Assembly (NCBI GenBank): GCA_019114015.1
Contig: DXGG01000071.1
Span: 1-34,049 of the forward strand
Source: Candidatus Onthomorpha intestinigallinarum
GTDB lineage: Bacteria > Bacteroidota > Bacteroidia > Bacteroidales > P3
DNA length: 34,049 nucleotides
Direction of reading: 5' to 3'
The notes under the pieces were generated by a model. It saw only the letters and a program-made list of their open reading frames with translations, was not told the origin of the DNA and made no database searches. This document shows positions 1-7,821 of this stretch, piece by piece (position 1 is the stretch's first letter; the number at the start of each line of letters is the position of its first letter). The position numbers were made by a program, and so were the translations under genes.

Positions 1-121
1 AAAGAACGGTTCGTTTGCCGTTGCCATAGGCACAAAGGTAATAAACCGCAAGCTCTGGCAGGAAACGTTTTTGAAAGAGGGGGACAACATAACGATAATA
101 GGTGCGACATGTGGCGGTTGA
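1..121 (+). CDS. thiS: ThiS sulfur-carrier protein, 3' end only
   Basis: The frame starting at base 2 is open from the window edge to TGA at 119-121 and gives 39 residues ending in ATCGG. A C-terminal Gly-Gly after a small beta-grasp tail (motif DNITIIGA) is the signature of ThiS, which is adenylated by ThiF, turned into a thiocarboxylate and then donates sulfur to ThiG for the thiazole ring. The N-terminal part and any promoter or TPP riboswitch lie upstream of the window. The stop overlaps the start of the next gene (ATG at 109) by 13 bases, so the two are translationally coupled. Its position at the head of a thi operon makes the call firm despite truncation. Confidence 0.9.
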   Translation, partial: KNGSFAVAIGTKVINRKLWQETFLKEGDNITIIGATCGG

Positions 122-657
122 TAGGAATAACCCTTCCGGAGCACGATAACGTGCAGGCAGAAAAGGAAAGGATAATATCGCTTTTGGATTCGGGTTACAT
201 AACTTACTTTCATGTACGCAAACCCGGCTTTTCGTATGAACGTATGCGTCAGTGGCTGTCCTTGTTCGGAGAAGAATACAGGGCAAGGATGAGTCTGCAT
301 GACCATCACGAGCTTGCGAAAACGATGAATGTTGGAGGCATACATCTTAATGAAAGAAACAAATTTCCGCCATTGGATGCCAACGGTCTCAGACTTTCGT
401 GTTCATGTCACTCGATTCATCAAATAGAGGAAGAAAAAAAAGGAATGGATTATCTTTTTCTTTCTCCGGTTTTTGACAGCATAAGCAAAAAGGGATACAG
501 GGCCGGTTTTACGAAAGAAGAACTTATGGAGGCGTCACGAAAGGGAATAATAGACGGGAAGGTAGTTGCCTTGTCCGGCGTCAGTGAAGACAGATTTGAA
601 GAATTGAAGGCAGTGGGGTTCACCTCTGCGGCATTGCTCGGAAGCTTATGGAATTAG
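109..657 (+). CDS. tenI: TenI-like thiazole tautomerase / ThiE-fold protein
   Basis: The product is 182 residues, shorter than normal ThiE, with a TIM-barrel pattern of the ThiE/TenI superfamily: HVRKPG (35-40), LHDHHELA (63-70), GGIHL (76-80), SCSCHS (97-102), LSPVFDSISKKGY (118-130). TenI of Bacillus aromatizes the ThiG product, and its key histidine sits in a motif like RSVHS; here His101 in SCSCHS is at the equivalent place, and SPVF...KKG resembles the TenI version of the phosphate region. The next gene is a much more canonical ThiE, so I infer this copy is the tautomerase rather than thiamine-phosphate synthase. It overlaps thiS by 13 bases and thiE by 10. A divergent ThiE of other function remains possible. 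Confidence 0.75.
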   Translation: MWRLIGITLPEHDNVQAEKERIISLLDSGYITYFHVRKPGFSYERMRQWLSLFGEEYRARMSLHDHHELAKTMNVGGIHLNERNKFPPLDANGLRLSCSCHSIHQIEEEKKGMDYLFLSPVFDSISKKGYRAGFTKEELMEASRKGIIDGKVVALSGVSEDRFEELKAVGFTSAALLGSLWN

Positions 658-1304
658 AAAAAAACGAAAAGAAGATTTGTCTGCCGAGGGTTTACTTCAT
701 AACCCATAGAAACGAGCGTTTTACATATCTGGATTCCGCCAAAGTGGCTTTGGATTCGGGAATAAGACTGATACAGCTCAGAATGAAGGATGCGAACAAA
801 GAGGAAATCAAATCGACAGCTGAAGAATTGCGGACGATTTGCAGGAATTATGATGCTATACTTGTATTGGACGATCACGTAGAAATTGTGCGGGAATTGA
901 ACTTGGACGGGGTACATCTCGGACTGAAAGACATGCCGATAAAGGAAGCAAAATGTATTCTGAATCCCCGTCAAATTAAAGGTGCAACAGCGAACGAATA
1001 CTGTCATATAGCATCCGCCTTTGAACAAGGTGCGGATTACATAGGGCTGGGGCCATTTCGTTTCACCAGAACGAAGAGCAATCTGAGTCCTGTTCTCGGC
1101 TTGGATTCCTCTAAAAAGATTCTGTCGCAGTGCAAGGCAAACAAGATAAATCTTCCCATATATGCCATAGGCGGAATAGAAATCAGAGACATAGAAAGTC
1201 TTGTAAACGCGGGATTTTACGGCATAGCCGTTTCTTCACTCATACTTGATTCTGAGCATCCGGTCGATACGGCGAGACGAGTAGTTGGAATATTTAACGA
1301 ATAA
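648..1304 (+). CDS. thiE: Thiamine-phosphate synthase ThiE
   Basis: This 218-residue protein couples HMP diphosphate with thiazole phosphate to give thiamine phosphate in the cytoplasm. Motifs of the family are in order: QLRMKD (43-48, with Arg45 and Lys47 for the diphosphate), LDD (74-76), DGVHLGLKDM (87-96), GATANE (112-117, usually GGTANT), YIGLGPFRFTRTKS (131-144) with Lys143, and AIGGI (173-177). The gene overlaps the tenI-like gene by 10 bases and lies 14 bases before thiG. Of the two ThiE-fold genes here it is the one that keeps the catalytic set. The N-terminus has about ten extra charged residues before the first strand (VYFITH). Confidence 0.92.
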   Translation: MELEKNEKKICLPRVYFITHRNERFTYLDSAKVALDSGIRLIQLRMKDANKEEIKSTAEELRTICRNYDAILVLDDHVEIVRELNLDGVHLGLKDMPIKEAKCILNPRQIKGATANEYCHIASAFEQGADYIGLGPFRFTRTKSNLSPVLGLDSSKKILSQCKANKINLPIYAIGGIEIRDIESLVNAGFYGIAVSSLILDSEHPVDTARRVVGIFNE

Positions 1305-1318
1305 CAAACATATATTTT

Positions 1319-2092
1319 ATGGAAAAACTGATCATTGCAGGCAAAACATTTGAATCCAGACTGTTTTTGGGAACGGGTAAATTCCCGTCCAATAAAGTCA
1401 TGGGTGATGCAATAGAGGCAAGCGGCACACAAATGGTGACCACGGCCTTAAAAAGAATTGACGTAGAGCATTCCGAAAGCGATGACATGCTCCGCTACAT
1501 AAACAGAGACAAGGTAGTTCTTCTGCCAAATACTTCCGGCGTAAGAACGGCTGAAGAGGCTGTTTTTGCGGCGCAGATAGCACGTGAGGCGCTTGAAACA
1601 AACTGGCTTAAGTTGGAAATACATCCTGATCCGAAGCATTTGCTTGCCGATGCCGTTGAGACTTTGAAAGCCACCGAGATATTGGCAAAAGACGGTTTTA
1701 TAGTATTGCCTTATGTTCAGGCGGATCCCGTTTTGTGCAAACAGCTTGAGCAGGCGGGAGCGGCAACGGTCATGCCATTGGCCGCACCCATAGGAACCAA
1801 CAAGGGACTTGTGACAAAAGAGATGTTGGAGATAATAATATCTCAGAGCAACGTTCCCGTGGTGATTGATGCCGGCATAGGAGCGCCGAGTCACGCCGCA
1901 GAAGCCATGGAAATGGGGGCTGCCGCGGTATTGGTCAACACTGCGATTGCCATATCCGACGATCCAGTCAAGATGGCACGGGCATTCAGTCAGGCGGTAG
2001 TTGCGGGCAGGACAGCCTTTGAAGCAGGCCTTGCCTCAGGGTTCAGATACGCACAGGCGTCTTCTCCTTTAACCGAATTCCTTAATTTGTAA
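1319..2092 (+). CDS. thiG: Thiazole synthase ThiG
   Basis: ThiG condenses deoxyxylulose phosphate, dehydroglycine (from ThiH) and ThiS-carried sulfur into the thiazole phosphate. The 257-residue length is typical. Visible signatures are FLGTGKF (16-22), the Schiff-base lysine in WLKLEIHPD (Lys98), GCxV-type phosphate strands replaced by GAATVMPLAAPIGT, and VVIDAGIGAPSHAAEAMEMGA near the C-terminus, followed by VLVNTAI. The ATG at 1319 is 14 bases after thiE; only a weak A-rich leader precedes it, as usual for this phylum. It forms the catalytic complex with ThiH (encoded at 3833). Confidence 0.96.
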   Translation: MEKLIIAGKTFESRLFLGTGKFPSNKVMGDAIEASGTQMVTTALKRIDVEHSESDDMLRYINRDKVVLLPNTSGVRTAEEAVFAAQIAREALETNWLKLEIHPDPKHLLADAVETLKATEILAKDGFIVLPYVQADPVLCKQLEQAGAATVMPLAAPIGTNKGLVTKEMLEIIISQSNVPVVIDAGIGAPSHAAEAMEMGAAAVLVNTAIAISDDPVKMARAFSQAVVAGRTAFEAGLASGFRYAQASSPLTEFLNL

Positions 2093-2120
2093 GCTAAACT
2101 CAAAAACAAAAAACATAGAA

Positions 2121-3809
2121 ATGAAACAATCAAAAGAAATATGCAATCCTTATAACGCCTCCAAGAAGATATATCTTAAGGGAAAGATACACGACATAAA
2201 AGTCGGTATGAGGGAGGTCACACTTACCGATACGGTTGAAAACGGCATAAGACGCAGCAACGGCACTATACGTTTGTATGACACTTCAGGTGTTTATACG
2301 GATCCTGATGCAAAAATAGACCTAAAACAGGGTTTACCCCGTTTCAGGGAGGCGTGGTTAAATAAAAGAGAGGACCTGGTAAGACTTACGGATTTCACTT
2401 CGGTTTACAGCAAATCGAGGTTGAATGATCCCGAACTTGAACCTTTCCGTTTCAAAGTAAAACACCTTCCATTCAAGGCCAAACAAGGATGCAGGATAAC
2501 ACAGATGGCATTGGCAAAGGCAGGAATAATAACTCCGGAGATGGAATATGTTGCAATCAGGGAGAATCTAAGTACGGATACAAAGGAAGGCAGTTACATC
2601 ACTCCGGAATTTGTCCGTCAGGAAGTGGCTGCGGGTCGTGCGGTTATACCTGCCAATCCCAATCATCCGGAAGCAGAACCGATGATTATAGGAAACAAGT
2701 TTCTCGTAAAGATAAACACCAACATTGGAAATTCCGCCCTAAGCTCCGACATAGAACAGGAAGTGGAGAAATCCGTATGGTCTTCGCGTTGGGGCGGTGA
2801 TACATTGATGGATTTGTCCACCGGCAAGCACATTCACGAAACAAGAGAATGGATAATAAGGAACTGTCCCGTTCCCATGGGCAGCGTACCAATTTATCAG
2901 GCTTTGGCAAAGGTTGACGGAAAAGCCGAAGAGCTATCATGGGAAATATTCAAGGATACCCTCATTGAGCAATGCGAACAGGGCGTTGACTACTTTACCA
3001 TACATGCCGGGCTGTTGCAAAAACATATTCCTTTGGCTGCAAAGCGGCTTACAGGCATTGTATCAAGGGGAGGCTCCATTATGGCAAAATGGATGACTGC
3101 TCACAAGCAGGAGAACTTCCTTTACACTCATTTCGACCAAATATGCGAAATATTGGCCCAATACGACGTAGCCGTAAGCATAGGAGACGGATTGCGACCC
3201 GGCAGCATATTCGACGCGAACGACCGGGCACAGTTCGGAGAATTGGAAACAATGGGAAAATTGACCGAAACGGCGTGGAAAAACGACGTGCAGGTATTGA
3301 TAGAAGGCCCGGGCCATGTTCCGATGCACAAGATAAAGGAGAATATGGAAAAACAGATGGAACTGTGTCACAATGCGCCATTCTATACTTTAGGACCCAT
3401 AACGACGGACATAGCACCCGGTTATGACCATATTACATCTGCAATAGGCGCTGCAATGATAGGCTGGTACGGAACGGCCATGCTATGCTATGTAACGCCT
3501 AAGGAACACCTTGCTCTTCCGAACAAGGAGGATGTAAGAAACGGTATAATGGCCTATAAGATAGCTGCACATGCCGCCGATTTGGCCAAAGGACATCCTT
3601 CCGCAATGGAAAGGGACATAGCTCTAAGCAAGGCCAGATTCGAATTCAGATGGCTCGACCAGTTCAACCTTTCACTGGATCCGGAAAGGGCAAGAGAATA
3701 TTACGGAGCGGAAAAGATCCACGGAACTCCTTTCTGTACCATGTGCGGACCGAACTTCTGCGCAATGCGTATATCAAGGGAGGTGTCTGGTCTTGAAACA
3801 ATGGAATGA
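2121..3809 (+). CDS. thiC: HMP-phosphate synthase ThiC (radical SAM)
   Basis: ThiC rearranges aminoimidazole ribotide to hydroxymethylpyrimidine phosphate. The 562-residue protein has the family core (TQMALAKAGIITPEMEYVAIREN, ILRP-like DGLRPGSIFDAND, EGPGHVPMHKI, LGPLTTDIAPGYDH-like LGPITTDIAPGYDH) and the late cluster motif CTMCGPNFC, with cysteines 539, 542 and 547 binding the [4Fe-4S] cluster. The start at 2121 is 28 bases after thiG. The [4Fe-4S] enzyme and ThiH together fit a low-oxygen lifestyle. The stop is followed 23 bases later by the thiH ATG, so co-transcription is expected. Confidence 0.97.
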   Translation: MKQSKEICNPYNASKKIYLKGKIHDIKVGMREVTLTDTVENGIRRSNGTIRLYDTSGVYTDPDAKIDLKQGLPRFREAWLNKREDLVRLTDFTSVYSKSRLNDPELEPFRFKVKHLPFKAKQGCRITQMALAKAGIITPEMEYVAIRENLSTDTKEGSYITPEFVRQEVAAGRAVIPANPNHPEAEPMIIGNKFLVKINTNIGNSALSSDIEQEVEKSVWSSRWGGDTLMDLSTGKHIHETREWIIRNCPVPMGSVPIYQALAKVDGKAEELSWEIFKDTLIEQCEQGVDYFTIHAGLLQKHIPLAAKRLTGIVSRGGSIMAKWMTAHKQENFLYTHFDQICEILAQYDVAVSIGDGLRPGSIFDANDRAQFGELETMGKLTETAWKNDVQVLIEGPGHVPMHKIKENMEKQMELCHNAPFYTLGPITTDIAPGYDHITSAIGAAMIGWYGTAMLCYVTPKEHLALPNKEDVRNGIMAYKIAAHAADLAKGHPSAMERDIALSKARFEFRWLDQFNLSLDPERAREYYGAEKIHGTPFCTMCGPNFCAMRISREVSGLETME

Positions 3810-3832
3810 CAATCTAAAAACAAACATTGACG

Positions 3833-4948
3833 ATGAACACGACATTTTATGATACCATAAAAAACCTTGAGTGGGACAAAGTCACCGAAAGCATCTACTC
3901 CAAAACGGAAAGGGATGTAGTGTCCGCCTTGTCCAAACCGATGCTCAACATAGAGGACTTCAAGGCACTGATTTCCCCTGCCGCCGAAAAATTCCTCGAA
4001 CCTATGGCTCAATTGAGCAGAAACATAACCCGGAAACGTTTCGGCAAGGTAATGCAGTTCTATATCCCCCTTTATTTGTCGAACGAATGCAGCAACCATT
4101 GCATATACTGCGGATTCAACCACAACAACCCAATAAAGCGCATAACACTCGACGATGAACAAATACTGAGGGAAATAAAGATTATAAAATCCATGGGTTA
4201 CGACAACGTACTTCTTCTTACCGGAGAATTTCCTCGTCATGCCGGAGTGGATTATATAGAACATTCGATAGAGCTTTGCAGACCTTATTTTTCGGCAATA
4301 AACCTCGAGGTCTTTCCAATGAGGGTGGAACAATACGAAAGACTTATACGCGCAGGTGCCAACTCGGTATATGTCTATCAGGAAACATTCAACGAGAAAA
4401 GATACAAACATTACCACCCTAAAGGCATGAAGAGCAATTACGCCTATCGGCTCGGAACTCCCGAACGTTTGGCTCAGGCAGGCATTCACAGGGTTGGAAT
4501 GGGTGCTTTGATAGGTTTGGAGGAATGGAGGACCGAAATGGTTTATCTGGCTTTGCATCTTCAGTTCATGACAAAAAACTACTGGAGAACAAAATATTCA
4601 ATCTCTTTCCCGAGAATGCGTCCTGCCGAAGGAGGTTTTCAGGCCGACTTTTTCATGAATGAAAAGGAATTTGCACAGACAATATGGGCCTTCCGTATCT
4701 TTGACAACAATGTGGAGATAACAATGAGTACGAGGGAGACTCCTCAAATGAGGAATCATTTCGTAAGTCTGGGCGTAACCTCAATGAGCGCAGGTTCTAA
4801 GACAGACCCGGGAGGATACTCCAAACCCAACACCGAACTGGAGCAATTCCATATAAACGACGACCGTTCGGTCGAAGAAATGGAGGCAATGGTAAGAGCC
4901 CAGGGATACGACGTGATATTCAAGGACTGGGACAAAATACTCAACTGA
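3833..4948 (+). CDS. thiH: 2-iminoacetate synthase ThiH (radical SAM)
   Basis: ThiH splits tyrosine to dehydroglycine and p-cresol for thiazole synthesis. The radical SAM motif is CSNHCIYC, cysteines 86, 90 and 93 counted from the ATG at 3833. Downstream, LLTGEFPRHAGVDYI, NLEVFPM, VYQETFNE, RVGMGALIGLEEWR and SFPRMRPAEG are typical for ThiH. The open frame can begin two codons earlier at TTG 3827, but ATG 3833 is preferred; the product is 371 residues. It ends with TGA one base before the thiF ATG, so translation is likely coupled. Choice of ThiH rather than the O2-using ThiO indicates anaerobic thiazole synthesis. Confidence 0.96.
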   Translation: MNTTFYDTIKNLEWDKVTESIYSKTERDVVSALSKPMLNIEDFKALISPAAEKFLEPMAQLSRNITRKRFGKVMQFYIPLYLSNECSNHCIYCGFNHNNPIKRITLDDEQILREIKIIKSMGYDNVLLLTGEFPRHAGVDYIEHSIELCRPYFSAINLEVFPMRVEQYERLIRAGANSVYVYQETFNEKRYKHYHPKGMKSNYAYRLGTPERLAQAGIHRVGMGALIGLEEWRTEMVYLALHLQFMTKNYWRTKYSISFPRMRPAEGGFQADFFMNEKEFAQTIWAFRIFDNNVEITMSTRETPQMRNHFVSLGVTSMSAGSKTDPGGYSKPNTELEQFHINDDRSVEEMEAMVRAQGYDVIFKDWDKILN

Positions 4949-4949
4949 C

Positions 4950-5663
4950 ATGCTTTCGGACAGGGAGAAGACAAGATACGCAAGACAGATATCATTGCAG
5001 GACTTCGGAATCGAGGGTCAGGAAAAACTTAAAGATTCCAAAGTCCTGATTGTCGGACTCGGCGGTTTGGGAAGCATAGAAGGCCTTTATCTTGCGGCGG
5101 CAGGGGCAGGCACGATAGGCTTGATTGACGGGGACAGGATAAGTCTGTCAAATCTTCAAAGGCAAATACTATACAGGGAAGTTCAGGAAGGAATGCCCAA
5201 AGCCTCAACGGCAAAGGAGAACCTCATGCAGCTGAATTCCAACTGCCGTTTCCAAACCTACGACTTCTTCCTGAACAGGGACAATGCCGAAGACATAATC
5301 CGTAACTATGACATGGTAATGGACGCAAGCGACAACTTTGCAACACGCTATCTAATCAACGATGCGTGTTTCAAACTTCGCAAGGCCTTCGTTTACTGTT
5401 CCATATCGGACATGACGGCTCAGATTTGCCTTTTCGACTTCAAGGTTTCCGACAGGAGTTACAGAGATTTGTTTCCGGAAGACATGCATCGCGAGGACGA
5501 AACTTTCCAAAACAATGCCGTCATCGGCGTTTTGCCGGCAATAGCGGGAAGCATCTGCGTGAACGAAGCAATAAAGCACATAACCGGTATGGGAAACACA
5601 CTGTTGAACCGCCTTTTGACATTTGATTTGTCAACCAACGATTTTGCCGTTTTCGACTTGTGA
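4950..5663 (+). CDS. thiF: ThiF/MoeB/HesA-family ThiS adenylyltransferase
   Basis: This 237-residue E1-like protein should adenylate the ThiS C-terminus. It has the P-loop-like GLGGLGS (36-42), Asp60 for ATP ribose, RISLSNLQRQ with Asn68 and Arg71, and DASDN (125-129). The zinc-ribbon and sulfur-relay cysteines of the E. coli enzyme are absent: the place of CYRC reads SYRD (170-173), the following loop has no Cys where E. coli has Cys184, and there is no C-terminal CxxC pair. Adenylation should still work, but zinc binding and an acyl-disulfide intermediate at these positions cannot. It is the last gene of the thi operon, before a strong hairpin. Confidence 0.9.
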   Translation: MLSDREKTRYARQISLQDFGIEGQEKLKDSKVLIVGLGGLGSIEGLYLAAAGAGTIGLIDGDRISLSNLQRQILYREVQEGMPKASTAKENLMQLNSNCRFQTYDFFLNRDNAEDIIRNYDMVMDASDNFATRYLINDACFKLRKAFVYCSISDMTAQICLFDFKVSDRSYRDLFPEDMHREDETFQNNAVIGVLPAIAGSICVNEAIKHITGMGNTLLNRLLTFDLSTNDFAVFDL

Positions 5664-5668
5664 AAAAC

Positions 5669-5766
5669 GGAATTTGATTCTGTAAAAACGGATTCAGAAA
5701 AGAAAAAATCCTTTTCTGAATCCGTTTTTTTCTTTTCTGAAAACAGAGAATAACAATCAAATTCCA
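5669..5766. repeat. 97-bp nested palindromic element (outer and inner inverted repeats)
   Basis: GGAATTTGATT at 5669-5679 is the exact reverse complement of AATCAAATTCC at 5755-5765. Between them sits a perfect 19-bp inverted repeat (arms 5684-5702 and 5711-5729, core GGATTCAGAAAAG) and a third partial copy of the arm, CTTTTCTGA, at 5732-5740. The same two sequence families occur together near 25360-25440, and the outer motif recurs at 17847-17922 and 31005-31039. It could be a REP/MITE-like non-coding element, or a terminator plus operator sites. It fills most of the 147-base gap between thiF and the next gene. Confidence 0.7.
5684..5735 (+). terminator. Strong hairpin terminator after thiF
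   Basis: Perfect 19-bp arms (5684-5702 / 5711-5729) enclose an 8-base A-rich loop, and the right arm runs into a T tract (TTTTTTTC). This is a classical intrinsic terminator for the thi operon. The A-run before the left arm could let it act in both directions. Confidence 0.8.
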
Positions 5767-5810
5767 TTTCCGGTCACCCGAACAATAATTTTTTTACCTT
5801 TTCGTTTGAT

Positions 5811-6944
5811 ATGAGTTATTTCCGAAATGGTATGGGGAAAATCCGCATTGATGTCAGCGTAAGCAACGATTTGTTGTGCGACAACAGAGTCGACAAGACA
5901 TGTCGCTCATTGTCGGAGTATGGCCTTGAGGTCAGGCTTACGGGAAAAAGGACAAAGGATTCTCCGGACTTGAATCCGCGTCCGTACAAATACGAAAGGA
6001 TAAAGGTGTTTTTCGGAAAAAACGCCTTGTATTATGCGGAACTGAACACCAGACTTTTTTTCAAGCTGTTGTTTTCAAGACAGGACATTCTCTGGGCCAA
6101 CGATTTGGATACCCTTTTGGCTAATTTTCTTGTTTCACGCATAAAACGCAAGCCTTTGATTTTCGATTCGCACGAGCATTTCACCCAGGTGCCGGAATTG
6201 AAAAACAATCCGTTTGCGCAAAAGGTGTGGACGAAAATAGAGAAGTTCTGTGTAAGCGGATTGAAATACGTCGTCACCGTATGCAATCCGATAAAGAAAT
6301 ATTTCAAAGACCGATACGGAGTGGAGGCAGTTGTGGTTAGAAACATGCCGTTGAAACGTAAAAGGCAGGATGCGTTCACGCCGGCGGAAGAGAAGGAAAA
6401 CGTTGTCGTGTGGCAGGGAGCGGTCAATGTGGAAAGGGGACTTGAGGAATTGTGCGAGGCTTTCAAATGGATAAACGCAAAACTGTACATAATCGGACAG
6501 GGAGACATAAGGGACGAACTGGAAAGGCATGTCGAAAAGGAAGGGCTTGGAGAGAGGATACGTTTTTTCGGCAGGTTGCCGTTTGAGGAAATGATGAGTC
6601 TTGCCGAAAAAGCAAAACTCGGAGTGTCGATAGACAAGGACACGAACATGAATTATGCCGTAAGTCTGCCGAACAAGATTTTCGAATACATACATTGTTC
6701 CGTTCCGATTCTGGCTTCACCCCTTCGGGAAATAAAACCGATAATCGAGAAATACGAAACGGGGGAATTTATCCGTTCATACGATTCAAAGGATTTGAGC
6801 ATGCAGATAAACGGTCTGATTTCGGACAATGAGAAATTGAACCGTTATGCCGAAAATTGTCGTTCGGCTTCGGAGGATTTGACATGGCAGAAAGAGGAAA
6901 AGAAAATTTTCGGACTGATAGACAGAGTGTTGCAGGAAAAATGA
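5811..6944 (+). CDS. Glycosyltransferase, GT4-like (GT-B fold)
   Basis: The 377-residue product has the C-terminal nucleotide-sugar half of GT4 enzymes: VVVWQGAV and ERGLEEL near residues 200-215, LYIIGQGD, IRFFGRLPFEEMMSLAEKA, GVSID and the E(x7)-type motif SLPNKIFEYIHCSVPILAS (from 285). The N-terminal half contains LWANDLDTLL and IFDSHEHFTQ, as seen in acceptor-binding domains. No signal peptide or membrane helix is seen, so it should work at the cytoplasmic face. The start may be ATG 5811 or, just before the first strand (MGKIRIDVSV), ATG 5832. It overlaps the GT2 gene by four bases (ATGA). Substrate cannot be told from sequence. Confidence 0.85.
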   Translation: MSYFRNGMGKIRIDVSVSNDLLCDNRVDKTCRSLSEYGLEVRLTGKRTKDSPDLNPRPYKYERIKVFFGKNALYYAELNTRLFFKLLFSRQDILWANDLDTLLANFLVSRIKRKPLIFDSHEHFTQVPELKNNPFAQKVWTKIEKFCVSGLKYVVTVCNPIKKYFKDRYGVEAVVVRNMPLKRKRQDAFTPAEEKENVVVWQGAVNVERGLEELCEAFKWINAKLYIIGQGDIRDELERHVEKEGLGERIRFFGRLPFEEMMSLAEKAKLGVSIDKDTNMNYAVSLPNKIFEYIHCSVPILASPLREIKPIIEKYETGEFIRSYDSKDLSMQINGLISDNEKLNRYAENCRSASEDLTWQKEEKKIFGLIDRVLQEK

Positions 6945-7816
6945 TATCCATTCTTATACCTGTTTACAATGAGAACTGCGTCCAGCTTGTGAGCGAATTG
7001 CACGCGCAGGCCGAGGAACTCGGATTTGACTTTGAAATCCTTGTGGTTGACGACCATTCCCCCAATCCTGACAAGGCCAACAGGGTAATAAGACAATGGA
7101 GCGGCGTGTATTACGAAGAGTTGCCGCAAAACTACGGACGCTCCAAGATAAGAAACTATATGGCGGAAAAAGCCAAGGGAGATTATCTGATTTTTCTTGA
7201 CGGAGACAGCGGAATAAACAACAGATGTTTTTTGAAGAACTATTGTTGTTTCATGGGCAAATTAGATGTCGTTTGCGGAGGGACGGAATATTGTCAAAAG
7301 GAATTCGTGGACAGAAAATACATATTGCACTGGAAGAACGGTTCAATTCGCGAGAGCAATGCAAAGAAAAGAAACACCGCCTGTTTCACTTCCAATAACT
7401 TCATGATAAGAAAGCAGGTCTTTTCGTGTACCGGTTTTGATGCGGAACTGAAAACCTACGGTCATGAGGACACCCTTTTCGACATAATGCTGAAAGAACG
7501 CAAGGTAAAGATTAAGCACATAGACAATCCCGTAGTACATCTCGGACTAAAACCGTTCGACAAATTCATCTCCGACATAGAAAGTGCCACAAGAAACCTT
7601 AAGACAATATATGACAAATACGGACACAGGGTTGACTTGAAGCGCATAAGGCTTGTAAGGGCCGCTTCGTATTTGAGCCGTCTGCATTTGTGCGGATTAT
7701 ACAGAGCGGGATTCAGGATATTGAAACCTTTAATGCTTTACTGCCTGAAAAGCAAAAATCCCAATCTGTACGTTTTGGATTTGTACAAATTGGGAATCTA
7801 TGTCGAATCCTGCTGA
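6941..7816 (+). CDS. Glycosyltransferase family 2
   Basis: Starting at the ATG that overlaps the upstream stop (6941), the 291-residue product begins MISILIPVYNE, exactly where GT2 proteins begin; a longer open frame back to 6857 lies inside the GT4 gene and is rejected. GT-A motifs: VVDDHS (35-40), LDGDSG (86-91, the DxD metal site), SNNFMIRK, and GHEDTLFDIMLKER for the acceptor/base region. No transmembrane segment is evident. Paired with the GT4 gene it probably adds successive sugars to a lipid-linked glycan or protein. It ends five bases from the convergent ftsE-like gene with no terminator in between. Confidence 0.87.
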   Translation: MISILIPVYNENCVQLVSELHAQAEELGFDFEILVVDDHSPNPDKANRVIRQWSGVYYEELPQNYGRSKIRNYMAEKAKGDYLIFLDGDSGINNRCFLKNYCCFMGKLDVVCGGTEYCQKEFVDRKYILHWKNGSIRESNAKKRNTACFTSNNFMIRKQVFSCTGFDAELKTYGHEDTLFDIMLKERKVKIKHIDNPVVHLGLKPFDKFISDIESATRNLKTIYDKYGHRVDLKRIRLVRAASYLSRLHLCGLYRAGFRILKPLMLYCLKSKNPNLYVLDLYKLGIYVESC

Positions 7817-7821
7817 AGCGT

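Noticed and set aside
1..110. TPP riboswitch for the thiamine operon
   Set aside because: The window begins inside thiS; a riboswitch would be upstream and none of its conserved parts is visible here.
3701..4558. Minus-strand 285-codon open frame opposite thiC/thiH
   Set aside because: Antisense to unmistakable ThiH sequence; no family features or promoter.
6857..6940. 28-residue extension of the GT2 protein
   Set aside because: Lies within the GT4 gene; GT2 proteins begin at the ISILIPVYN strand.
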